The notes below the pieces were generated by a model. That model searched no databases. It was given only the letters and a program-made list of their open reading frames with translations, and had not been told where the DNA came from. A DNA stretch of 46,375 bases, taken from positions 1 through 46,375 of the forward strand of contig JAKPXO010000117.1 in NCBI GenBank assembly GCA_029567505.1, given 5' to 3'. Below, in pieces: positions 1 to 6,994 of this stretch. The translations under genes were made by a program, and so were the position numbers. Position 1 is the stretch's first letter, and each line of letters opens with the position of its first letter. Source of the DNA: Acidobacteriota bacterium (GTDB lineage: Bacteria; Acidobacteriota; Thermoanaerobaculia; UBA5066).

Positions 1-1
1 C

Positions 2-376
2 GCGGCGGCGGCCGCCGCCGCGACGGGGGCGGGTTCGGCCTCAGCGTCAGGTACTGCCGGAAGCGCCGTGGCCGGCCAAGCCTCGTCTTCTGCTCCCGGT
101 GCCAGCCCCGCGCCGGCGACTCTTCCCACGGGGCCCGTCCCCCCGCGCCGCTATCACGGCACGGTGAGGCTCGATCCGGCTCGCGCCGGAAGGGACGCGA
201 GCCGGATCGCCGACGAGGTCATCGCCCATCTCGCCGGCCTGCAAGGCGCCACCGTCACCGTGACGCTCGAGATCGAAGCCACGATTCCTGGCGGCGCCTC
301 CGAGCAGCTCGTGAGGACGGTGACCGAGAACGGCCGGACGCTGAAGTTCGAGAGCTTCGGTTTCGAGGAGGAGTAG
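2..376 (+). CDS. C-terminal end of a probable DUF499-type ATPase (partial)
   Basis: The frame is open from the left edge to a TAG at 374-376, so this is the last 124 codons of a longer protein. The first 45 or so residues are an Ala/Gly/Ser/Pro-rich linker. After it comes a compact domain with the pattern YHGTVRLDPARAGRDASRIA, a valine-rich strand VTVTLEIEA, and an end built on RTVTENGRTLKFESFGF. From memory this matches the conserved tail of large DUF499 (Swt1-associated AAA-like) ATPases. In other genomes these sit beside DUF1156 DNA methyltransferases in restriction- or defence-like loci. The ATPase core is outside the window, so the family call rests on the tail alone. A GTG at 68 is internal and not needed as a start. 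Confidence 0.5.
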   Translation, partial: AAAAAAATGAGSASASGTAGSAVAGQASSSAPGASPAPATLPTGPVPPRRYHGTVRLDPARAGRDASRIADEVIAHLAGLQGATVTVTLEIEATIPGGASEQLVRTVTENGRTLKFESFGFEEE

Positions 377-470
377 GCCGAACGCCGTGGGCTAACGGTG
401 TCGCGGTACCTGCCAGATCGGCACACGAGCACCTGAATGAAAGACCAAGGCAATCGCGCTTGTCCGACGC

Positions 471-490
471 CCGGTCGGAGAAGCGACCGG
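471..490. terminator. Possible bidirectional terminator hairpin
   Basis: CCGGTCG (471-477) and CGACCGG (484-490) form a perfect 7-bp stem around the six-base loop GAGAAG. It lies in the 181-base gap between convergent genes ending at 376 (+) and 558 (-). There is no clear T tract, so its role is inferred from position. Nothing else is recognisable in this gap. Confidence 0.35.
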
Positions 491-557
491 AGGAGCGGGC
501 GAGAGCCGAGCGCGATTCGGCAGGAGTGATCGACGGCGCGACAGCGCTAGATGCCGC

Positions 558-1592
558 TTACCGAAAGGTGTAGGTGAGGGAGACGCTTCCTTCCGTGAAG
601 TCCTCACCAGTGGATGTGTCCGACTTTCTCGTCCATAAACGTCTCTTCCCCACAGTGAACCGAGGCGTCACCTTGTCTGCAACGCGGAGCTCGATCGCCG
701 CCCCGACGAGTCTGTCTCGGATCAGGCCCTTCGGGCATGCGGCCTGCTCCGCGGCATCCGCGCGGCATTCCTGGTACGAGAATGCGGGGCCAACCGAGAC
801 GCCACGCTGCAGGAGGTTCCTTCTGTAGTAATCGTCGTATGCGGTGGCGCCAAGCAGCTCCGGAATCGTCACGAGGAGCACGGCGCCCGCTGAGAGCAAC
901 CCGACGAGAGGGCTGGTCTCGTCAGCCCGTTGGTGGCCGATCGACAGATTCGATTCGACGTCGACGTAGACACCATATCGCCAGGAGAGGTTCAGGGATG
1001 CCAGTCCGCGGGCCATGCTGCTCGCGTCGGTGCCGCCGAGCCGTGCAGGGAACAGGTCGATCTGGTAGCCGACGGTGAGTATGGGGATGAGGCTGAGTGT
1101 CTCGAGATCGGCGATGCGGAGCATCGCGCGGTCGACTTCGGCCGCTCGCTTCTCGTCGGATACCGAGCTGGTCATCTCCGCCGCGCGCCGATGAGCGTCG
1201 ACGGTCCTACTCGTCCACTGCGCAGCGAAGAGCCAGCGCCATTCGAAACGATAGCCAAGACCGAACCCAGTCGTCTTCTCTCCACTGTCGTAGCCGCCTG
1301 TCGTCCGGATACCCCAGAGCGCCCTCTGCGAGCCGACCCTGAAGGGATGGCTGGTGATGGCGATCGCAGTCCCCTCTCGCTTCAGGGAGAAGTGTGCTGC
1401 GAGGAGGTCTGGAGTAGCCGGGAGGAAGCCCGGCCCTGCGTCAGCCGGGAGCCTTGACTGAGCGGGCGGCCAGTCCTCCGAATCCGTCCTCGAGGTCGGA
1501 GGTTCGAATACGGGGCCGTCGACCGGTTGTGCGGTGGATGTTGCCGGGAAGGCCAGGCACGCGATGACGCAGAGGAGACGCGTGTGCCTCAC
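558..1592 (-). CDS. Exported protein of unknown function, beta-rich, outer-membrane-like end
   Basis: This 344-residue protein starts at a GTG whose bases overlap the stop of the upstream gene (GTGA), so the two are probably translationally coupled. The N-terminus VRHTRLLCVIACLAFPATS is a signal peptide with likely cleavage after STAQ. The body alternates aromatic and polar residues (for example GFGLGYRFEWRWLFAAQW) and ends in VSLTYTFR. A terminal phenylalanine preceded by alternating residues is typical of outer-membrane beta-barrels. I do not recognise the family. An exported or outer-membrane barrel is the best guess from composition. The longer in-frame ATG at 1625 would overlap the neighbour by 37 bases and spoil the signal peptide. 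Confidence 0.6.
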   Translation of the reverse strand: MRHTRLLCVIACLAFPATSTAQPVDGPVFEPPTSRTDSEDWPPAQSRLPADAGPGFLPATPDLLAAHFSLKREGTAIAITSHPFRVGSQRALWGIRTTGGYDSGEKTTGFGLGYRFEWRWLFAAQWTSRTVDAHRRAAEMTSSVSDEKRAAEVDRAMLRIADLETLSLIPILTVGYQIDLFPARLGGTDASSMARGLASLNLSWRYGVYVDVESNLSIGHQRADETSPLVGLLSAGAVLLVTIPELLGATAYDDYYRRNLLQRGVSVGPAFSYQECRADAAEQAACPKGLIRDRLVGAAIELRVADKVTPRFTVGKRRLWTRKSDTSTGEDFTEGSVSLTYTFR

Positions 1593-2017
1593 GGTGTCAC
1601 CCGAAGGCGCGACTCGCCCTTCCACTGTCCCTGGTACTGGAGTGGCACCTTGTCATCTAGCCGTTCCCAGGGGCGGCTTCCGGTCCGCGCAAACGAGCGG
1701 ATGCCGTGCAGGTCCGCGAAGGCCCGTATCACCCAGGAGATGGTGATTTCCGCGCCATCCGGGAACGCGCCGAGCGCGAGAAGATAGGGGCTTGCGGGGT
1801 CGACCTCACCGGAAGGAGGCGTCCGTGGGTTGCCGTTCACGGCGACCACCTGGATGAAGACCGGTGAGTTCTCGGTTGGAGACCACGCCAACGCAAAGGC
1901 GACTGGCACGAGCGCATCGACCGCGGCCGCCAGGTCGCGGACGGATCGATCGAAGTCACTGGCGAGTGGTCCGGAAAGCCGTCCAGTCGCCGTGGGTGTC
2001 CTCCTGCGCTTGATCAT
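1589..2017 (-). CDS. Hypothetical protein, first gene of a two-gene unit
   Basis: The product has 142 residues. The ATG at 2017 is chosen because GGAGGAG lies eight bases upstream; the longer in-frame start at 2047 has nothing comparable. The protein begins MIKRRRTPT and contains an amphipathic stretch (DFDRSVRDLAAAVDALVPVAFAL) and a beta-rich middle (SPVFIQVVAVNGN, AEITISWVIRAFADL). There is no signal peptide or known motif. Its stop overlaps the start of the exported protein at 1592 by four bases, so the two are one transcription unit and may act together. Function unknown. Confidence 0.55.
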   Translation of the reverse strand: MIKRRRTPTATGRLSGPLASDFDRSVRDLAAAVDALVPVAFALAWSPTENSPVFIQVVAVNGNPRTPPSGEVDPASPYLLALGAFPDGAEITISWVIRAFADLHGIRSFARTGSRPWERLDDKVPLQYQGQWKGESRLRVTP

Positions 2018-2107
2018 GCGTCGAGCTCCTCCAAGGGGCCCAGTCAAGTGTGTGGAACGAGAGTCGGCGAGGAGACCGTTGACTCAGCCGGGGCGCCGCA
2101 GAAGGGA

Positions 2108-2135
2108 CCCGCGGCCGACGCGAGCCGGCCGCGGG
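2108..2135 (-). terminator. Hairpin downstream of the Cys-rich secreted protein gene
   Basis: CCCGCGGCCG (2108-2117) and CGGCCGCGGG (2126-2135) pair perfectly over ten bases with an eight-base loop. It lies just after the stop at 2158 on the minus strand and before the next gene's start at 2017. It is a likely terminator, although no T run follows. Confidence 0.4.
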
Positions 2136-2157
2136 CTTGGCCCGAGTGACGGGAGGC

Positions 2158-2532
2158 CTACTGACAACTGCAGTAGGTGAAGGTTGTGCCCGTCTGTTTG
2201 CAGGACTTGCCCGAGGGGCACGAGCCACTGCTGCATTGATTGCCCGCTGTCTTTGCGCACTCGCGAGCAGCCCAAAAGGCTGTAGTCAGCATCTCCTTCT
2301 TGACCTTTGGAATCGATCGCAGGGCGGCGACGAGCTTCGCGATGTCGTCGTCGTTCTTCCTGTACGCAAGTACGGACCCGTCCTTCTGTTTGATGTCGGC
2401 GATCCACGTGTCACCGGGCTTGGCCACCGAGCCATCCAGGAATCGAATTGTCGTGTCCTCGGCTCTGCTCGGCAGGGAGCAGAAGACCGCGAACGCCGCA
2501 GCGAACAGAGAGAGGAGTGTCAGTCGCTTCAT
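2158..2532 (-). CDS. Small secreted cysteine-rich protein
   Basis: The 124-residue product has a clean signal peptide (MKRLTLLSLFAAAFAVF, cleavage near SRA/ED) and a good ribosome site (AAGGAGA). The mature part has a first half with the pattern TTIRFLDGSVAKPGDTWIAD, followed by a helix. The last 35 residues hold six cysteines (REC, NQC, SGSC, KSC, TYC, SC), enough for three disulfides as in a knottin-like mini-domain. I do not recognise a family. Export plus a C-terminal disulfide-rich module suggests an extracellular or periplasmic role such as binding, inhibition or toxicity, but this is inference. Confidence 0.6.
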   Translation of the reverse strand: MKRLTLLSLFAAAFAVFCSLPSRAEDTTIRFLDGSVAKPGDTWIADIKQKDGSVLAYRKNDDDIAKLVAALRSIPKVKKEMLTTAFWAARECAKTAGNQCSSGSCPSGKSCKQTGTTFTYCSCQ

Positions 2533-3145
2533 GGGACGTCTCCTTGTGGGGGCAATGGCGCAGTATTGGATGAGGCGGACAGGGAGGCAGCGGACCGGAG
2601 GGGCCGGAGCACCCGGGGATGGAGAGGGGCGGCGCCCTCGGGGGACCTCGAAGGAGCGCCACGACGATCGTGCACAGGGTCCCGGCGAAGTCGAATGAGG
2701 CGGGTACGAGTGTGAGATACAAGTTTGTGAATGCCGGATCGAGCGCGTTCCCCCAGCGCACGAGGCCCGCTGACGACGCGCATGACCGGAGGTCGGCCTC
2801 GAGGAAGTTCGATGGTGGCCCGGACGGGTGGTGTCAGCGCCGAGGAGGCCCGAGGCGGGTTTCGAGGATCCGCGCCACGTCAGGGGACTCGGTGCGATCG
2901 CCTCCGTACCGGTGAGCGCTCGGGCGACATGCTCTGCCTGTTGCGACTGGCTAGCGGAAGCTGCCCTCGGGGATGTGTTCTCGAGGAACGGGACGAGGCT
3001 GATGCCTCCGGGACGGGTCGGAGGCGGGGGGTCGCTCGTTTCGGAAGGGGCCTCCGGGGAAGACCTGTGCGGGGCTGCCGGCGGGGACGGAAAGTCTCGA
3101 TCTCTTGCTGGTTGAGGCGCCTTCGAGCCGCCCGCGGTTCGGGCA
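2533..3145. other. 613-base intergenic stretch with no recognisable gene
   Basis: Both strands were read. The open frames here lack ribosome sites and protein-like composition. The stretch must carry the promoter of the Cys-rich protein gene (start 2532) and the end of the patatin transcript, but I see no convincing element. Confidence 0.4.
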
Positions 3146-4066
3146 CTACCAGAACCGCTTCAGCCAGTCGATCGTGACGTCGAGCGGGACCTTCGCGGCG
3201 AAGTCGAGCATGTAGGGGATCTTCTTCACGTCGTCCAGCGGGATGTTGACGTCGTTCGGGAACGTGGGCGCGAGGCGGTGGTACCGGTCGCCGAGGAGCT
3301 GGCTGCACTGGTAGTCGGCGATCCCGGCGGTTCCGTCGAGCATGAGGCTGATGAGCGGTCGGGCCCACTGAACGTATCCCCAGTCGAGGGTCGTGCCGGC
3401 GACGTACTGGAGATTGGTGCCCGTCCCGAGGGAGAGGAGCCGGACCTGGTTCATCGGCGGTGTCGGCGAGTAGCGTGCGTCCTGGGTCTGCGCGAGGGCG
3501 CACATGGAGGGGTTCCCGGCGTAGACCCCGCCATCCACGAAGCCGTCCACGGAAGGGAAGTAGGTTGGCGCGGCGCTCGTGTAGAGCCCGACCTTCCACG
3601 CCGGAAGGGCGCCGTCGGACCCCTTGCCCTGGAAGTTGTGGAAGAGCTTCGGCTTCCACGTTCGGTGGGCGGGATCTTCGTTGTCGAGGTCGAAGGCGGT
3701 CACGAGGACCTTCTTCCGGAGCTTCCCGAGCGTCGTGTCGCCGAACAGCCTCCGCAGCTCGCGGCGGAGCGGCCCGGTGTCGTAGTCCGCTCCCCGCAAC
3801 TGGCCGAGGTCGACCAGGTCGTCGAGCCAGGAGTCGTCGAAGATCTGCGGGCCCTTCTTCACGTACATGTCTCGCATCTCGGCGAGGCTGAGGCCGTTCG
3901 CGATCGCGAGCGCGAGGAGCCCGCCCGTCGACGTGCCCGAAACCAGGTCGGTCTTGTCGAGCAGGTTCTCCAGACCGGGCGTCGCCGCGAGCCGTTCGAG
4001 GAGGACGGTCGTGACGAGACCCCGGATCCCGCCTCCGTCCAGGGAGAGGACGCGGTATGTGGGCAT
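3146..4066 (-). CDS. Patatin-like phospholipase
   Basis: A patatin-family acyl hydrolase of 306 residues, expected to cleave fatty acids from phospholipids or related esters with a Ser-Asp dyad. The oxyanion loop DGGGIRG is at residues 10-16, the nucleophile elbow GTSTG at 44-48 (Ser46), and the catalytic Asp in VDGG at Asp178. The length is typical for a single-domain bacterial patatin. There is no signal peptide, so it acts in the cytosol or at the inner leaflet. The ribosome site GGAGG precedes the ATG at 4066. It is the last gene of a five-gene minus-strand cassette that also contains a second potential lipid-cleaving enzyme. Patatins are known effectors in several phage-defence systems (for example CapV in CBASS), but no cyclase is visible here. 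Confidence 0.9.
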   Translation of the reverse strand: MPTYRVLSLDGGGIRGLVTTVLLERLAATPGLENLLDKTDLVSGTSTGGLLALAIANGLSLAEMRDMYVKKGPQIFDDSWLDDLVDLGQLRGADYDTGPLRRELRRLFGDTTLGKLRKKVLVTAFDLDNEDPAHRTWKPKLFHNFQGKGSDGALPAWKVGLYTSAAPTYFPSVDGFVDGGVYAGNPSMCALAQTQDARYSPTPPMNQVRLLSLGTGTNLQYVAGTTLDWGYVQWARPLISLMLDGTAGIADYQCSQLLGDRYHRLAPTFPNDVNIPLDDVKKIPYMLDFAAKVPLDVTIDWLKRFW

Positions 4067-4112
4067 GCAGACCTCCGTTCCGGCGGCGTTGGGAAGGGCG
4101 GAAGGCCGGCGG

Positions 4113-4670
4113 TCAGGTGGCCAGCGGCCGCTGAAGGAACGGCGCTATGAGCCCGAGCAGGGTCGAGACGATCAGGACGGCGAGGCCCGACAGCGCCGAC
4201 GAGTACCAGGGGTAGGTACTGAACGGGGAGTTCGGAAGCGCGAAAGCCCAGGCCGAGTACGCGGCCGTAGCCGCGAACATCTCCCACACCGGCCAGGTGC
4301 CGATGCGGAGGGGAAGGGGCTTCTGAAGAGCCTTCAGCTTCGCCCCGTAGACGAGCCACACGATGACCGGCGTCGCGGCCAGGAAGATCCAGAACGCGAG
4401 CCAGTCGGCGCGCGTGACTTCGGACTCGCGATGGAGGGCGGCGAGAACCGCGACGTAGAGTGTGAGGACTTCGGTAGGGATGTACCCGAAGAGGACGTGG
4501 AGCGCCGTGTCCGTCGACCCGGAGGAGCCGACCGCGAGCCTGCCCGGGCCGGGCGACGGCTCGGCAGGCGCTGGTGGCGTCGCGGCTGCGCTGGCGATCT
4601 GGTCCAGGGTCCTCGGGAAGTCGTTGGCCGGGACTGTGTCCGGGCGGCGTGCGGCCGCGGCGTTCGCCAT
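4113..4670 (-). CDS. Four-helix membrane protein of unknown function
   Basis: This 185-residue protein has a Pro/Ala-rich, probably cytoplasmic N-terminal 60 residues. Four hydrophobic segments follow, around EVLTLYVAVLAALH, WLAFWIFLAATPVIVWLVY, WEMFAATAAYSAWAFAL and SGLAVLIVSTLLGLIAPF. The ribosome site before the ATG at 4670 is weak. It sits 46 bases upstream of the patatin gene on the same strand, so a membrane partner or anchor for the patatin is plausible. I do not recognise a named family. Confidence 0.65.
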   Translation of the reverse strand: MANAAAARRPDTVPANDFPRTLDQIASAAATPPAPAEPSPGPGRLAVGSSGSTDTALHVLFGYIPTEVLTLYVAVLAALHRESEVTRADWLAFWIFLAATPVIVWLVYGAKLKALQKPLPLRIGTWPVWEMFAATAAYSAWAFALPNSPFSTYPWYSSALSGLAVLIVSTLLGLIAPFLQRPLAT

Positions 4671-4848
4671 GGCATTGATGCTCAGGGGACGCCCCCTTCT
4701 GCGGCTATGGACCGGGCGAGACTTGAGCGCTGGAGCCCGGAGCCGCGTTCACGGAATCGGCGACGGCTCGAACGCCGCGAGGTGATCCGCGTGGCAGCAG
4801 GTGTCGTCGACGTCGTTCCGTCGGCGAGACGGTCGGCGCCACTGCCGC

Positions 4849-5886
4849 TCAAAGGGGGCCGGTGTTCCACGTCGTCTTCGAACCCTGGCGGTCCCAGAAG
4901 ACGAGGCGGATGACCGGCTGCGACGCGGCGCCTGCAGGTCTCTCGATCTCGATCGCGGTCACTCCGTTGCTGTAGAGACCGCAGCCGGTGTTGTAGTACC
5001 AGGCTCCCGGGGCGCCGCCGGCGTCGAGGGGTCCGATGTCTCGCCCCTTCTTCCGTTCGTCCTCCAGCTCGGCGCGCAGACCCTCGAGCTGCTTCAGGGT
5101 GGAGGACTTCCGGGCCGAGGATCGAGCGGGGGCCGGCGAGCGGGAGAGACGATCCTGCTCGTCACGGAGCTGTTCCGCCCGGGACCTCGACGCGAAGTAG
5201 GCTCGATGAGAATGCCCGCAGATGAGGACTCGCCCGTGCGTCTTCCCCCACGAGTAGAGCGTCCGCTCGAAGTCGCCCAGGACGTCCGAGGCGGTGGCGG
5301 CGGGGTTCGTCGGATGAAGGCCGAGTGCGTGGACGAAGGGCTCGAGCGATCCCCAGATGTGGACGAAGAACCTCGAGAACCAGGCACCGCGGTCGGAATC
5401 GAGAGTGCCCTGATGGCCGTGGACGAGGAGAGCCCGAGGCACGCGGTCGACGATGAGGCGAACGCCCTCGGGGAATCCGTCGCGGGTCGGGTCCGGGAGG
5501 GCCGCCGCGGGATCGCGGAGCTGGCGCCACTCGATGTCGTGATTGCCGAAGATGCGCAGGGCCGGCGTCGGAAAGGCGCGAAGGTCTTTGTAGACGGTAT
5601 CCCGGTACCGTCGCTCGACGGGGTCGAGGTCGAACTTCCAGAAGTCCTCGATGTCGCCGAGGAGAACGAGGCGCACGCCGTCGTCCCTGTAGCGGCGAAG
5701 GGCAGCCCGGAGTGCAGGCTCGTTGTCGCGGAAGTCATCGGAGGCCGTGCCGTCGCCGAGGTGGAGATCGGAGAGGATCGCCAGCTTGAGGCCGGCCTCG
5801 AGGTCGAGATCGATCGAATGGCCGTCTTTCGGCTCCCAGAGCGAGTTCAGTTGTGTCTCTGTCAGGGCCTGGTCGGACCGGCTCAT
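4849..5886 (-). CDS. Calcineurin-like metallophosphoesterase
   Basis: A cytosolic two-metal phosphoesterase of 345 residues. The ATG at 5886 has AGGAA upstream, and the longer in-frame extension has unnatural composition. Motifs appear in the family order: SDLHLGD (Asp40, His42), GDIEDF (Asp78), FGNHDIEW (Asn115, His116), then LVHGHQG and the closing CGHSH. Such enzymes hydrolyse phosphomonoesters or phosphodiesters, including nucleotides and lipid head groups (UDP-diacylglucosamine hydrolase LpxH has a similar layout). The substrate cannot be read from sequence. It lies between two membrane-protein genes in a cassette with two candidate phospholipases, so a phospholipid or second-messenger substrate is the natural guess. 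Confidence 0.85.
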   Translation of the reverse strand: MSRSDQALTETQLNSLWEPKDGHSIDLDLEAGLKLAILSDLHLGDGTASDDFRDNEPALRAALRRYRDDGVRLVLLGDIEDFWKFDLDPVERRYRDTVYKDLRAFPTPALRIFGNHDIEWRQLRDPAAALPDPTRDGFPEGVRLIVDRVPRALLVHGHQGTLDSDRGAWFSRFFVHIWGSLEPFVHALGLHPTNPAATASDVLGDFERTLYSWGKTHGRVLICGHSHRAYFASRSRAEQLRDEQDRLSRSPAPARSSARKSSTLKQLEGLRAELEDERKKGRDIGPLDAGGAPGAWYYNTGCGLYSNGVTAIEIERPAGAASQPVIRLVFWDRQGSKTTWNTGPL

Positions 5887-5983
5887 GAGGGCGTTCCTTT
5901 CTTCGGCGGGTGGCTTCGGCGAGCGGCCGGCCGAAAAGCGACTGGACGGAAACGAGGAAAGAGGACGAGGACGATGGGGAGGG

Positions 5984-6934
5984 TCACTCGCGAGACGGGC
6001 TCGGAGACCCGGCGGAGTCCCCGGTCTCGGCAGGAGGCGGCGATGGCGCGCCGGACGGCACGCTCGGGGACTCGTCCGGGCGCAGCTGCTTCTCGAACTG
6101 GCCGATGAGCTCGGGGATGAGCCGTTCGCTGAAGCCGGCGACGAGCGATGCGGCATAGAGCGCGTACGGGTTCGAGTCGAGGAGGTTCAGCACGAGCCCG
6201 GCTTTCTGAAGGAGGAGGAGGGCGGCGCCGAAGACCGCGCCGAAGAAGATCCTCGAGCCGCCGCCCGCGACGGCGTAGAAGCGTGAGGCGTATCGAGGGA
6301 TAGCGATCTTCCGGGACCTCTGCGAGATCGAGATCAATGCACCCAGGCTGCCGAAGTGGGCGGCGAGGAGGATGGATCGGCCGTTCGCCTCGATCGGGAG
6401 GAGCTGGCTCAGGAGGGAGACGGCGGAGATGGCGACGACGCTCAGAAGGGCGGACAGGAGATAGACGAATTGAAGCCCCTCGCGGCGCCGGAACCGGAGG
6501 AACTCGCGGGCGTCGCGGAAGAAGTCGGTCTTATCTCCCGCCGTACGCGTGTCGAGGGCCCGGGTGAGCCCGGAGGCGACGAGGCCGAAGGCCCGGCGTC
6601 GAATGCGCCTGCTGAAATGGTTCAGTCGAGCCTGGCAGACGAGGTCGCTCGCCTGAGCCATGGAGTCGTCGCCATCGATGCACGCGTGCTCGTCGAATTC
6701 ACACTGGAGCCGGTCCGCCGGATCCAGGAAGATGAAGCTCTTCTCGCTCCTGTAGAGGATCTCGGAGATCACGGCGCCGGTGGACCGGCAGACGTCCCCG
6801 ACCTTGTAGGACAGCCAGGAGGGCGAACGGGGACTCGGGCCCGGAGGAGTCGCCGGCTGCGACTCCGGGGCGGGGGCGCCCCTCGCGCCGTCGGCATCGC
6901 GAGGCCCGGTAGGACGGGAATCCGTTTCGGCCAT
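5984..6934 (-). CDS. Membrane protein with cytoplasmic N-terminal domain
   Basis: A 316-residue protein with a strong ribosome site (AGGAGGAG). A disordered Pro-rich start of about 40 residues precedes a soluble region of about 130 residues. After that come hydrophobic segments around FVYLLSALLSVVAISAVSLL, LLAAHFGSLGALISIS, RIFFGAVFGAALLLLQ and YALYAASLVAGFSERL. The pattern GSLGALIS...AGFSERLIPEL resembles a membrane module seen at the C-terminus of many uncharacterised bacterial proteins. It is the second gene of the cassette, directly after the protease-phospholipase fusion (60-base gap), and could be its membrane partner, sensor or target. Function unknown. Confidence 0.65.
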   Translation of the reverse strand: MAETDSRPTGPRDADGARGAPAPESQPATPPGPSPRSPSWLSYKVGDVCRSTGAVISEILYRSEKSFIFLDPADRLQCEFDEHACIDGDDSMAQASDLVCQARLNHFSRRIRRRAFGLVASGLTRALDTRTAGDKTDFFRDAREFLRFRRREGLQFVYLLSALLSVVAISAVSLLSQLLPIEANGRSILLAAHFGSLGALISISQRSRKIAIPRYASRFYAVAGGGSRIFFGAVFGAALLLLQKAGLVLNLLDSNPYALYAASLVAGFSERLIPELIGQFEKQLRPDESPSVPSGAPSPPPAETGDSAGSPSPSRE

Positions 6935-6994
6935 TCGCGTCTCCTCCTGAGCGTTCAGGTCGTGGAGCGGGTGTCGCGGGCGCCCGCGCTCTCC

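Noticed and set aside
1-22. Perfect 22-base GC palindrome at the left edge
   Set aside because: It lies inside the coding frame as an alanine-codon run, so it is explained by the low-complexity linker.
2828-3115. Plus-strand open frame in the 2533-3145 gap
   Set aside because: No ribosome site, irregular codon use and no homology recognised.
3146-4066. Patatin as CapV of a CBASS system
   Set aside because: No CD-NTase cyclase or Cap2/Cap3 gene is in the neighbourhood.
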